The notes below the pieces were generated by a model. That model was not told the DNA's origin. It saw only the letters and a list, made by a program, of their open reading frames with translations, and did not search any database. From Gluconacetobacter liquefaciens (lineage in GTDB: Bacteria > Pseudomonadota > Alphaproteobacteria > Acetobacterales > Acetobacteraceae): a stretch of 64,000 bases of DNA. This document shows, piece after piece, positions 44,468 to 52,824 of this stretch. The DNA is taken from positions 270,152 through 334,151 of the forward strand of contig NZ_QQAW01000005.1 in assembly GCF_003350405.1 (NCBI RefSeq), written 5' to 3'. The position numbers and the translations under genes were made by a program. Within the stretch, counting starts at the first letter, position 1, and each line of letters starts with the position of its first letter.

Positions 44468-46240
44468 ATGCTTCCGTGGACGACCTACGATGCCATGCGG
44501 CATGCGGCTTCGGCCGATCCTGAAGGGTTCTGGCTGGAGGCCGCGCGGCGCATCGCATGGGAGCAGGCGCCCGTTGCCGCCTGTCGGCCACGTGCGGACG
44601 GGTGGCATGACTGGTTTGCCGGCGGCACGCTCAATAGCTGCCATAACGCGGTGGACCGGCACGTGGCGGCCGGGCGTGGCGAGCAGCCCGCCCTGATCTG
44701 GCATTCCTGCGCGACGCAGGAGACGCGGAGCCTGTCCTACGCCGCACTTCAGCGGCGGGTTGCGGGGTTTGCCGGCGGGTTGCGGGCGCTGGGAGTCGGC
44801 AAGGGGGACCGGGTGCTGATCGCGGCGCCCTGCATGGTGGAAACCGCGATCGCCATGCTGGCCTGTGCGCGGCTCGGCGCGGTGCATGTGGTGGTCTTCG
44901 CGGGCTATGCGGCGGCGGAACTGGCGCGGCGGATCGATGACGTGACGCCGAAGATCGTTGTCGCAGCCAGTTGCAGTTTTCAGGGACGGACGGTGGTGCC
45001 GGCGCAGGCGACGCTGGACGAGGCGCTGGCCGGGGCGGTGCATGTGCCCGATGGCTGCGTCATCGTGCAGCGCGCGTCCTGCCCGATGCGGATGGTGGCG
45101 GGGCGGGACCATGATTTTCATGTGCTGGAGCGGTATCCGCCGGTGGCGCCGGTGCCGGTGCGGGCCGAGGACCCGCTCTATGTTCTGCATACGTCCGGGA
45201 CGACGGGAACGCCCAAGGGGATTGTCCGCGACAATGGCGGCCATGCGGTGGCTCTGAGCCTTTCCATGGAACTGATCTATGGCTGCGGGCCGGGGGATTG
45301 TTTCTTTACCACGTCGGATCTCGGCTGGGTGGTCGGGCATTCCTATGGGGTCTACGCGCCTTTGCTGGGCGGCGGGACCAGCGTCATCGTGGAGGGATGT
45401 CCCTCTGGCTCGGTGATCGAACGGCTTTGTGCCACGCATGATGTGAAATGCCTGTTCACGACGCCGACGCAGTTGCGGGTGATGCGCCAGGGCGGCGTGG
45501 ATCTTTCAGGCAGCAGGCTGCCAGCGCTGAAGCGGGTTTTCGTGGCCGGGGAATATGCCGATCCGACCCTGCTGGACTGGGCGCGGGCCTGTTTCGATCG
45601 GCCGGTGGTGAATCACTGGTGGCAGACCGAAACCGGATGGAGCATTACCGCGCATTTCTTCGGGCTGCCTGAGGCGGAGCCTGCGGCGATCCTGAATGAT
45701 ATCGGACGGCCCGCTCCCGGTTTTTCGCCGGTGGTTCGCCCGGCGGTGGCAGGGGAGACGAGTGGTGAGATATTGCTGGCGCTGCCGCTGCCGCCGGGTT
45801 GCCTCGCCGGGATCTGGAAGGCGGGCGCGTTGCGGCCCCCGACTACGTATCTGGCGGAGGGTGGGGGCTGTTATCGCACCTTCGATGAAGGGCTGATCAC
45901 GGATGATCGGGCCGTGCATATGCTGGGGCGCTCCGACGATGTCATCAAGGTGGCGGGGCGCCGGGTTTCCGGTGTGCAGATCGAGAAGATCATTGCCGGG
46001 CACGAGAAGGTTCATGCCTGTGCGGTCGTGGCCGTATCCGACGGGCTGCGGGGGCAGCGGCCGGTTGCCTATGTGGTGCCGGCCTCGTGGCCGGCGCAGC
46101 CGGGATGGGCGGCGGAGATTGCCGAGCGGGTCGCGTGCGGATTGGGGCGGTGGGTGGGGCTGAAGGAGGTGCTGTTCGTACGGCAATTGCCGACGACGGT
46201 ATCGGGCAAGATCATGCGCCGGACATTGGCGACCGCCTAA
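44468..46240 (+). CDS. AMP-forming acyl-CoA synthetase (prpE/acs-like), end of the Nit1C operon
   Basis: 590-aa ANL-superfamily ligase. It has the P-loop TSGTTGTPKG, WWQTETGW, the hinge GRSDDVIKVAGRRVSG and the catalytic Lys of TVSGKIMRR. Similarity is to acetyl-/propionyl-CoA synthetases. AAGGAGG lies nine bases before the start. It follows the flavoprotein gene by 15 bases in the same operon, which is unusual for Nit1C. It could activate the carboxylate released by the nitrilase. Substrate unknown. Confidence 0.85.
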   Translation: MLPWTTYDAMRHAASADPEGFWLEAARRIAWEQAPVAACRPRADGWHDWFAGGTLNSCHNAVDRHVAAGRGEQPALIWHSCATQETRSLSYAALQRRVAGFAGGLRALGVGKGDRVLIAAPCMVETAIAMLACARLGAVHVVVFAGYAAAELARRIDDVTPKIVVAASCSFQGRTVVPAQATLDEALAGAVHVPDGCVIVQRASCPMRMVAGRDHDFHVLERYPPVAPVPVRAEDPLYVLHTSGTTGTPKGIVRDNGGHAVALSLSMELIYGCGPGDCFFTTSDLGWVVGHSYGVYAPLLGGGTSVIVEGCPSGSVIERLCATHDVKCLFTTPTQLRVMRQGGVDLSGSRLPALKRVFVAGEYADPTLLDWARACFDRPVVNHWWQTETGWSITAHFFGLPEAEPAAILNDIGRPAPGFSPVVRPAVAGETSGEILLALPLPPGCLAGIWKAGALRPPTTYLAEGGGCYRTFDEGLITDDRAVHMLGRSDDVIKVAGRRVSGVQIEKIIAGHEKVHACAVVAVSDGLRGQRPVAYVVPASWPAQPGWAAEIAERVACGLGRWVGLKEVLFVRQLPTTVSGKIMRRTLATA

Positions 46241-46271
46241 GGATGTGGGCAGCCGGCCTGTTCCGCGATCG

Positions 46272-46754
46272 TTACTGGCCCGGCATTGCATCGCGGGGGC
46301 GGGCGGGACGCAGCAGGTAGAGGATTTCGATCATCAGGCCGGGTAGCAGGATCATTCCCGTCGTCAGGCCGCCCAGCCAGAAGGCTACGAGCCCGGTGGC
46401 CAGGGAGGCGGCCATGACGCCGCGCCCGGCCGGGCCGAGTGCGACGACGAACAGCACGGCACTGAAGGCGCTGGCGGCGGCGGCGGCCAGCGTTCGCACG
46501 GGGTGGGAAAGCAGGTCCGTGCCCATGCCGCCGACGACATTGCCCATGATATGCGCATGGTCCGTCTGTCCGGCCATGCCGAACAGGAAGGAGAACGGCA
46601 GGAACAGGATGCCGAAGATATCGCGCAGCAGCAGGAAAAGCCCGTTGACCAGCGGCGCCATCATGAGGATGGCGGCAGCGCCGCCCATGCAGGCGACGAC
46701 GAGGACGATCGCGAGCCGTTCAAGCACGATGGAAAGGCGTGCCGTGTTCCGCAT
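46272..46754 (-). CDS. Hypothetical membrane protein
   Basis: 160 aa with about four membrane segments (roughly 20-45, 50-70, 90-115 and 120-145), separated by a short loop GQTDHAHIMGN that contains His and Asp. I recognise no family. The ATG at 46754 was chosen over a GTG at 46766, and neither has a ribosome site. It lies 64 bases downstream of the coiled-coil gene on the same strand and converges on the Nit1C operon end. Confidence 0.45.
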   Translation of the reverse strand: MRNTARLSIVLERLAIVLVVACMGGAAAILMMAPLVNGLFLLLRDIFGILFLPFSFLFGMAGQTDHAHIMGNVVGGMGTDLLSHPVRTLAAAAASAFSAVLFVVALGPAGRGVMAASLATGLVAFWLGGLTTGMILLPGLMIEILYLLRPARPRDAMPGQ

Positions 46755-46818
46755 GTCGCGGATCACGGGCTGGCGCGCCGATCGGCGCGGGCTTGCCGTA
46801 TGACCAGGGAGAGCCTGC

Positions 46819-47484
46819 TTATTTCTTCTTGATCCACCATTTCACGGGCTCGGGTTCGTCCTCGATCACCTCGGGGGCAGGAGCGTGGCGGGGGCGGGGA
46901 ACCGGTGCGGGTTTCGGCTGTCGGGGGAGGGCGGCGCGCGGCTTGGGGGCGGAAAGCTCCGCTGTCAGACGCGCGATTTCGGCACGGGCCGCGGACAGGC
47001 TGGCGCGCAGGGCCTGGATTTCCTCGTCACGGCTGACCACGCCGGCCTGGGCTTCGGCCAGAACGATGTCGGCGTGGCCGATACGGGTTTCCAGAGAGCG
47101 CAGGGTGGCCTGGGCATCGTGGCAGGCGCGGTCGGCGTCGTCGCGCTGCTTCTGCAACAGCTTTACCTGCAGGCGCAGCCGCTCGACTTCGCCGCCATCC
47201 TCCTGCGGTGCATGCATCGCCCGGGCCGCCGGGCGGTTGAGGACATGATGTTCGACCCGGACATCGCCATCCTGGACGAATTTCCGCCGCCGTTGTGCCG
47301 CGTCGAAGGGGCGGGCAGCGGCGCGGGGCGTCGCCTGGGAGGAGGAGGCAGGAGCGGATTGTTTCGAACCGAGACGGGATAGGGCGAGACGCAGCGCCTG
47401 CTCGTTGACCTCGTCGCGATTATCGTTGTCGGATTGTTCGGTGTCTGCGGCAAAGGGGAAGGTATCGTTATAGGATGCGGACAT
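46819..47484 (-). CDS. Hypothetical coiled-coil protein
   Basis: 221 aa, hydrophilic, without signal peptide or membrane segment. Residues about 95-185 are one continuous coiled-coil (VERLRLQVKLLQKQRDDADR, continuing to ARAEIARLTAEL). It is flanked by an Ala/Arg/Ser-rich disordered N-terminal part and a Pro/Lys-rich tail that ends in WWIKKK. It resembles lineage-specific structural or polar-organising proteins, but no family was recognised. The ATG at 47484 has a GAGAG eight bases upstream. Confidence 0.6.
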   Translation of the reverse strand: MSASYNDTFPFAADTEQSDNDNRDEVNEQALRLALSRLGSKQSAPASSSQATPRAAARPFDAAQRRRKFVQDGDVRVEHHVLNRPAARAMHAPQEDGGEVERLRLQVKLLQKQRDDADRACHDAQATLRSLETRIGHADIVLAEAQAGVVSRDEEIQALRASLSAARAEIARLTAELSAPKPRAALPRQPKPAPVPRPRHAPAPEVIEDEPEPVKWWIKKK

Positions 47485-48249
47485 GGGGGCGTCTCTCAAA
47501 GTGGAGATGAAAATCGTGGGGAATGTTTGAAAATATGCCGGCGTGGGGGCGTGTTTTCTGTCTTGTTCATTTCATTCCGAACGAGGCGGGCATTGTTCTG
47601 TTGTTTCGCGCCGCGCCGGAATGACCGGATGCCGATTTCACAGGGGCAACCGGCTCGGAACCGGTGAGTGCGAAGCGCATATGGATTAAGAGAATTTGAT
47701 CCAATAAGTTTCATATACTCTTTTTTCTGAAGAAAACGCAAGACCATGCCGTTTGTAAGTTCTTGTGGCGTTGTGTTGCGGTACCAATGCGGCATGTGTG
47801 AAATTTCATGATCGTGTAATGTTGGTCATTAAATTGACGTAAATAACTACGAATATTATAAATATCGATACGAAATCAGTATTATTTTTATGTTATACGT
47901 GGATTTTGTGCGGTATTTTCCGAAGTGTATTCTTTTGTATTTTTATAATTTGATAATTTATTGATATTTTCTCCGTTTTGTTTCTCTGATTGCACTGAAT
48001 TCAGCGGAGTCGAAGGTTTCATGCGTGATAACAGCGAGACATGGAACGGAAGCTGGGCGGTTTTCGTCTTTTCCAGGTTCTGGAATAGGTAGAATAATAG
48101 ACATCACGTTTCTGTGATGTCCAGTGCGATTCAGACTTTCATGGGTACAGCGTGACCCGGCGCGCCCATGCGTTCGACAGAAATCGAGATGCTGCGTGAT
48201 CTGGATCGGCCCCGGATTGTCGGGCGATTCATGAAATTGGGCAGGGTTC
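47485..48249. other. AT-rich gene-free region with inverted repeat
   Basis: About 765 bases without a supported gene. From roughly 47680 to 48010 the sequence is strikingly AT-rich, unlike anything else in the window. A perfect inverted repeat GACATCAC-GTTTCT-GTGATGTC lies at 48100-48121, outside any ORF. A 99-codon minus-strand frame at 47496-47795 has poor codon usage and no domain. The region may carry a promoter for the coiled-coil gene, nucleoid-protein sites or a small RNA. The sequence alone does not decide. Confidence 0.45.
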
Positions 48250-48825
48250 TCAGGCGTCCCGGCTGCCGGGTTGCCATGGAACGTCGTCCTGCCCGTCGTT
48301 ATTCAGGTGCCGGGCCAGTACGAACAGGTAATCGGACAGCCGGTTCAGGCAGCGCAGCACGGATGCGCTGACGAATTCTTCCTTGCGGAGCATGACCACC
48401 TGGCGTTCCGCCCGGCGGGCCACGGTACGGGCCAGATGGGCATGGGCGGCGCCAGGACTGCCGGCGGGCAGCACGAAACTGCGCAGCGGAGTCTGGCGCG
48501 TGCGCAGGCTTTCCGTCGCCTGTTCGAGAAACGCGACCGCCGCGTCGCCGCCGCGAAAATTGTCGGCATCTTCCGGCCCCTGCTCCGGCACGCACAATAT
48601 ACCGCCGATATCGAACAGAAGGGACTGGATCCGTGCGAGGCATGCGGCATCGGGCGACGGGGGCGGCACATGCAGGCGTAGCACGCCGATTGTGGCGTTG
48701 GCTTCGTCCACCGCGCCTATTGCTTCGATCCGGGCGCAGGATTTGTCGACCCGTGTTCCGTCGCCCAGCGAAGTCTGGCCGCCATCGCCTCCCCTGGTGA
48801 CGATGCGGTCGATTCGGATGCTCAT
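48250..48825 (-). CDS. PduO-type cob(I)alamin adenosyltransferase
   Basis: 191-aa ATP:corrinoid adenosyltransferase that converts cob(I)alamin plus ATP to adenosylcobalamin. The N-terminal TRGGDGGQTSLGDGTRVDK is the ATP-binding signature, and RCLNRLSDYLFVLARHLN near the C-terminus is the other conserved PduO helix. Length is typical. It is upstream of nothing related in this window, and a DUF4142 lipoprotein gene precedes it on the same strand. Confidence 0.92.
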   Translation of the reverse strand: MSIRIDRIVTRGGDGGQTSLGDGTRVDKSCARIEAIGAVDEANATIGVLRLHVPPPSPDAACLARIQSLLFDIGGILCVPEQGPEDADNFRGGDAAVAFLEQATESLRTRQTPLRSFVLPAGSPGAAHAHLARTVARRAERQVVMLRKEEFVSASVLRCLNRLSDYLFVLARHLNNDGQDDVPWQPGSRDA

Positions 48826-48837
48826 GCGGCGTTCCGG

Positions 48838-49389
48838 TCAGTGATGGAGGCGGTGATGGTGCCTGTGTTGGCCCAATGCTTTCGCCATGTCCAGATGGGA
48901 CTGAATGTCGGCCTGCATGTCGGTGGCGTAGGCCTTCAGGGCCGGGTCGGTGCCGTTGGTGGCTTCGGCCTGGAACAACTGGGTCGCATTGTCATGGCCG
49001 GCGATTTGCAGCGCGGTGAAGTCGCGGTCGAAGGCGCGGCCTTTTTCGGCTTTCAGGCTGTCCAGCACATGCTCTTCGTCCGTGTCCAGGTCGTCGGGCA
49101 GGGTGGTGCCGTGCTGGTCGGCGATGGCCTTCAGCCGGTCCTGGCTGGCGGTGTGGTCGGTGACCAGGCGGGCGGCGAAAGTTTTGACATGCGGATCGCG
49201 GGCCTGGGTATCGGCCAGCTTCGCCGCTGCGATGATGAAATCGTTGCTGCGGGCGGCCTTGTCGAGGAACGTGATGTCGGTTTCCGTCAGGGAAGGTGGC
49301 TGGGGCATGGGGGCGGGCTTCGGCGCGGTGGCGCAGGCGGCCAGCGGCAGGAGCGCCACAACGGGCAGCCAGCGGGTAAATTTCGTCAT
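48838..49389 (-). CDS. DUF4142 lipoprotein
   Basis: 183 aa. Lipobox PLAAC at residues 16-20 with a short signal peptide, a Pro-rich linker, then a DUF4142 (ferritin-like) helical domain with FLDKAARSNDFIIAAAKLA, VKTFAARLVTDHTAS and DRDFTALQIAGHDNATQLF. The tail is His-rich (QHRHHHRLHH), which may bind metal. Family function is not established. It is an envelope protein by prediction. Confidence 0.83.
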   Translation of the reverse strand: MTKFTRWLPVVALLPLAACATAPKPAPMPQPPSLTETDITFLDKAARSNDFIIAAAKLADTQARDPHVKTFAARLVTDHTASQDRLKAIADQHGTTLPDDLDTDEEHVLDSLKAEKGRAFDRDFTALQIAGHDNATQLFQAEATNGTDPALKAYATDMQADIQSHLDMAKALGQHRHHHRLHH

Positions 49390-49461
49390 TCGTCCCTGAT
49401 CCTTACGGCATGTCGGATAAAGGGGTAACGCGATCGTGCGGGTCGGGTTCTGACCGTGGCG

Positions 49462-50409
49462 CTAGAGAGCGCGCAACTCTTCCATGCAGGTAACGAGGCG
49501 CCGGCGGATTCCTGGTTCCAGCGCGGAGTGCCCGGCATCGGGCACCAGGGTGAGCGTGGCGCCGGGCCAGGCATGGGCCAGGTCCCACGCGGAGGTGCAG
49601 GGGCAGATCATGTCGTAGCGGCCCTGGACGATGATTCCGGGAATATGGGCGATCCGCTCCATATGGGCCAGCAGGCCGCCGGGCGGCAGGAACAGGCCAT
49701 GGCGGAAATAATGCGCCTCGATCCGCGCCAGGCCGATCACCGCGCGGTCGCGGGCGAAGCCGGCGACCGCGGCGGGGGCCGGAAACAGGGTGGAGCAGGT
49801 GCCCTCGTAGCTGGACCATGCCCGCGCCGCCGGCAGGTGGATCGCCGGATCGGGGTCGAACAGCAGCCGACAATAGGCGGCCAGCGGGTCGTGTCGGTCC
49901 TGTTCGGGGAGATGCGCGAGAAAATCTGTGTGCGCGTCGGGAAAAATCTGGCCCAGGCCATGGAAGAACCAGTCCAGTTCGCTCGGTCGGCCAAGGAATA
50001 TCCCGCGCAGGACCATCGCGCGAACCCGCTCCGGGTGGGTCTGGGCGTAGGAGAGTGCCAGTGTGGAGCCCCATGAGCCGCCGAACAGCACCCAGTCCGC
50101 TATGCCCAGCGTCGTGCGCAGATGTTCGATATCCTGCACCAGATGCGGCGTGGTGTTGGCGGTGACCGATGCATGGGGGCGCGAGCGCCCGGCGCCGCGC
50201 TGGTCGAACAGCACGATTCGCCAGTGCGTGGGGTCGAAGAAGCGGCGATGGACCGCCCCGCTGCCGGCGCCGGGGCCGCCATGGAGAAACAGGACCGGCC
50301 GGCCGGCCGGGTTGCCTGCCTGTTCCCAATAGATTTCGTGCCCGTCGCCCACAGGCAGATAGCCGCTTTCGTAGGGTGCGATGTCGGGAAACAGGTCGTG
50401 GCGTGACAT
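49462..50409 (-). CDS. pip: Proline iminopeptidase
   Basis: 315-aa alpha/beta hydrolase (peptidase family S33) that removes N-terminal proline from peptides. It has the oxyanion HGGPGAGSG, nucleophile Ser112 in GGSWGST, the acid in GRYDMICP and the catalytic His in DAGHSALEPG. The region DQRGAGRSRPHA is typical of Pip. The ATG at 50409 gives the family N-terminus (LFPDIAPYESGYLPVGDGHEIYWEQAG), checked only by eye. Confidence 0.9.
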   Translation of the reverse strand: MSRHDLFPDIAPYESGYLPVGDGHEIYWEQAGNPAGRPVLFLHGGPGAGSGAVHRRFFDPTHWRIVLFDQRGAGRSRPHASVTANTTPHLVQDIEHLRTTLGIADWVLFGGSWGSTLALSYAQTHPERVRAMVLRGIFLGRPSELDWFFHGLGQIFPDAHTDFLAHLPEQDRHDPLAAYCRLLFDPDPAIHLPAARAWSSYEGTCSTLFPAPAAVAGFARDRAVIGLARIEAHYFRHGLFLPPGGLLAHMERIAHIPGIIVQGRYDMICPCTSAWDLAHAWPGATLTLVPDAGHSALEPGIRRRLVTCMEELRAL

Positions 50410-50457
50410 GGGGCGACTATACGGCAACCGGGGCACCCGGCTAGACTACCGGTCGTG

Positions 50458-50865
50458 ATGAATGTGCCTGCTTCCCTTTCGCCTGTGCCGCGCGCGGCCC
50501 GGTTTTTCCTTGCATCGGGTGGTCTGCTGGGCCTGCTGTCCGTGGCCGGCGGTGCGTTGGCGGCCCATCTGCCCGATGCGATGTTCGCCACGCCTTCCGG
50601 CCGCATGCTGGCGCGCGAGGCGGTGGAGATGGGCATGTGGCATGCGCCCGCGCTGCTGGCGGTCGGCATCCTGCTGTGTGTACGGGGGCGGCGGGTGCCG
50701 CTGCTGCTGGCCGGTGCGGCTTTTGCGCTGGGGGTGGTGCTGTTCTGCGGTGCCGTCGGCTGGACGGGGGTGACCGGGCAACATCTGGGCCCGGTCGCGC
50801 CCACCGGCGGCAGCCTGCTGATGCTGGCGTGGCTGTTGATGGCGGTGGATGGGCTGCGCCGATGA
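50458..50865 (+). CDS. DUF423-family small membrane protein
   Basis: 135 aa with four predicted membrane helices and the DUF423 features: GGLLGLLSVAGGALAAH near the N-terminus, then MWHAPALLAVG and HLGPVAPTGGSLLMLAWL. Role unknown. The stop overlaps the next start by ATGA, so it is cotranslated with the RlmM-like methyltransferase, an arrangement that is common for DUF423 genes. Confidence 0.82.
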   Translation: MNVPASLSPVPRAARFFLASGGLLGLLSVAGGALAAHLPDAMFATPSGRMLAREAVEMGMWHAPALLAVGILLCVRGRRVPLLLAGAAFALGVVLFCGAVGWTGVTGQHLGPVAPTGGSLLMLAWLLMAVDGLRR

Positions 50866-51854
50866 GAACGGATATGCAGGGTGACGAGGCGCCTGTCGTG
50901 CTGCCGCACCCGGTGCGCGCGGCCTATCTGGCGGCGGAGGGGTTCGAGGACGCGCTGGCCGAGGAACTGGGCCGGCAGGGCGTGGAGATCATGGCGTGGC
51001 ATGGTCGGCTGGCGCTGTCGGCCAGTCCGCCGGTTGCGGCGGCGTGGGCGCTGGATATCTGGCTGGAGCCCGAACTTCATTCCATTGCCTCGATCGGCGC
51101 GGCGGCGGCGCTGCTGCGCGGCCGGCAGCGCAACTGGGCCTGCCATGCCGTGCGGCATCATCGTCGCGCGACGCTGATTGCCGACCGTCTGCCGCCGGTT
51201 GCCGCGCGGCCGCTGGTCTTTCCCGCAGCGGCGCCGACCGGGCATCTGGGCGGGTGGACGTTGCTGGCGCCGGATATGCTGCTGCTGTCGACACGCAAAT
51301 CCTCGCCCTTCGTGAACGGGGCGGTGCCGTTTGTCGAGGATCGGGTGAGGCCGCCTTCGCGGGCCTATCTGAAATTATGGGAAGCCTGCGCCCGGCTGGG
51401 CGCGTGGCCGATGCCGGGGGAACGCTGCGTCGATCTGGGGGCGTCGCCCGGTGGGTGGACGTGGGCCATCGCGCAATGCGGGGCGGAGGTGGTGGCGGTG
51501 GATCGTGCGGACCTCGCACCCCAGGTGGCCGCCATGCCGGGGGTGACGCTGCGCCGCGAAAGCGCGTTCGGGATCGAGCCCGCCGAACTGGGGGCGGTGG
51601 ACTGGATGTTTTCCGACATCATCGCCTATCCGACGCGCCTGCTGGCGCTGGCCAGGCGCTGGATCGCCGGCGGCACGGCGCGGCGCATCGTGATGACCAT
51701 CAAGTTCCAGGGCACCACGGACCACGAGACCGCTGCCGCGTTCGCCGCCATTCCGGGCGGGCGGGTGCTGCATCTGTGGCACAACAAGCATGAACTGACA
51801 TTTCTGTGGGATCGCGAGGCGGCGGCCCCGGCCGGGGCGTTACCGCCCGGCTGA
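50862..51854 (+). CDS. RlmM-like rRNA 2'-O-methyltransferase
   Basis: 330 aa. A divergent N-terminal region is followed by an FtsJ-type SAM domain: motif I CVDLGASPGGWTW, WMFSDIIAYP (catalytic Asp) and MTIKFQG (catalytic Lys). This is the K-D-K type fold of RlmM, which methylates C2498 of 23S rRNA. The N-terminal half is shorter than in E. coli and its THUMP domain was not clearly recognised. The start overlaps the stop of the DUF423 gene by four bases. Confidence 0.78.
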   Translation: MRTDMQGDEAPVVLPHPVRAAYLAAEGFEDALAEELGRQGVEIMAWHGRLALSASPPVAAAWALDIWLEPELHSIASIGAAAALLRGRQRNWACHAVRHHRRATLIADRLPPVAARPLVFPAAAPTGHLGGWTLLAPDMLLLSTRKSSPFVNGAVPFVEDRVRPPSRAYLKLWEACARLGAWPMPGERCVDLGASPGGWTWAIAQCGAEVVAVDRADLAPQVAAMPGVTLRRESAFGIEPAELGAVDWMFSDIIAYPTRLLALARRWIAGGTARRIVMTIKFQGTTDHETAAAFAAIPGGRVLHLWHNKHELTFLWDREAAAPAGALPPG

Positions 51855-52154
51855 GGCCCGGCGCGCGCGTAGCCGCCGGTCGATCGCCCATTCGCCGATC
51901 TGCACGATCGGCAGGGCCAGCAGGAAGCAGGCGACCGCGACGCCCATCACGATGATCCGTTCGCGCGCCTCGGCATCGGAGGCGCCGGTGACGCTGTACA
52001 GGCTGCTCCACAGCCGTGTGCCGGCAATGTGATCGACCAGGTAGGCGACATGGGCGCTGTAGCGCAGGGTGGCCATCAGGGCGGCTGTCAGCGCGACCAT
52101 GGCCACGGTCTTGATCAGGGTGCGGGCGATGCCGGGTTGCGCAGCCTGTGTCAT
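51840..52154 (-). CDS. Small hypothetical membrane protein
   Basis: 104 aa with two membrane segments (about residues 12-30 and 68-88) and a basic C-terminus (RRLRARRASAGR). No family recognised. Its 3' end overlaps the end of the RlmM-like gene by 15 bases on the other strand. Codon usage matches the region, which supports it as a real gene. Confidence 0.5.
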   Translation of the reverse strand: MTQAAQPGIARTLIKTVAMVALTAALMATLRYSAHVAYLVDHIAGTRLWSSLYSVTGASDAEARERIIVMGVAVACFLLALPIVQIGEWAIDRRLRARRASAGR

Positions 52155-52267
52155 CCGGGAGAAGATCCTTTTATCATCATGTCGGGTCTGTATGGCTTTC
52201 GACGTATGAGATCCATCTTAACCTGATATTATGCCTCGTTCATCCTTGGCTTCATGGACCGAATTTC

Positions 52268-52780
52268 ATGCATCTGCGCCGCCTCCTTCCCCTGACCGTC
52301 CTGCTGGCCGGTCTGGCTGCCACCCCGGCCCTGGCCGAACTGCCGCCCGTGCCCCAGGTGGGGCAGGAGACGCCGAAGCCGGTCGCTGCACCTTATGGGC
52401 CGACCGAGGGCGCGCAGGCGCAGGTCGATGCCGCCTTCAAGACGGCCAAGGAAACGGGCCGCAACGTACTGATCGATTTCGGCGGCAACTGGTGCCCGGA
52501 CTGCCGCATGCTGGCGGGCGTTCTGGAACTGCCGTCTGTCGCGCCCTGGGTGGCGGCGCATTTCGTCACCGTGTCGGTCAATGTCGGGCGGATCAATACC
52601 AACCTGGATATCGCCCAGCATTACGGGGTGACGATCAAGGCCGTGCCGACGGTGCTGATCGTGACGCCGCAGGGCCGGTTGCTGAACCCGGACGGCACGC
52701 TGGCGCTGGGTGACGCGCGCCGCATGTCCGCCCAAGCGGTGGTTGACCTGCTGGCCGGCTGGAACGGTCGCGGGGCCTGA
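52268..52780 (+). CDS. Exported thioredoxin-fold protein
   Basis: 170 aa. Signal peptide MHLRRLLPLTVLLAGLAATPALA, then a thioredoxin fold with the redox motif GNWCPDCRML (WCPDC, Cys-Pro-Asp-Cys), and the cis-Pro loop AVPTVLIV. Such periplasmic proteins reduce or isomerise disulfides or serve in cytochrome maturation. The frame is open upstream, but the signal peptide begins at the ATG 52268. A terminator follows at 52785. Confidence 0.85.
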   Translation: MHLRRLLPLTVLLAGLAATPALAELPPVPQVGQETPKPVAAPYGPTEGAQAQVDAAFKTAKETGRNVLIDFGGNWCPDCRMLAGVLELPSVAPWVAAHFVTVSVNVGRINTNLDIAQHYGVTIKAVPTVLIVTPQGRLLNPDGTLALGDARRMSAQAVVDLLAGWNGRGA

Positions 52781-52784
52781 TTGT

Positions 52785-52817
52785 AAATGCGCGCCGGCGG
52801 TGATCCGGCGCGCATTT
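52785..52817. terminator. Terminator hairpin between convergent genes
   Basis: AAATGCGCGCCGG (52785-52797), seven-base loop, CCGGCGCGCATTT (52805-52817). The 13-bp perfect stem has A-run and T-run ends, so it can work in both directions. It lies between the thioredoxin gene and the M3 peptidase gene. The stem contains the CGCGCATTT block also seen in the repeat at 55594-55647. Confidence 0.8.
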
Positions 52818-52824
52818 TCGGCTT

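Noticed and set aside
43208..45439. 743-codon open frame on the minus strand
   Set aside because: It is antisense to the flavoprotein and acyl-CoA ligase genes, rich in Arg, His and Pro, and has no domain. Long antisense frames are expected in GC-rich DNA.
47496..47795. 99-codon minus-strand frame in the AT-rich gap
   Set aside because: Codon usage unlike neighbouring genes, no domain and no ribosome site.
48100..48121. Rho-independent terminator at the GACATCAC inverted repeat
   Set aside because: There is no G/C-rich stem with T-run on either side and no gene ends here, so it is listed as a dyad of unknown role.
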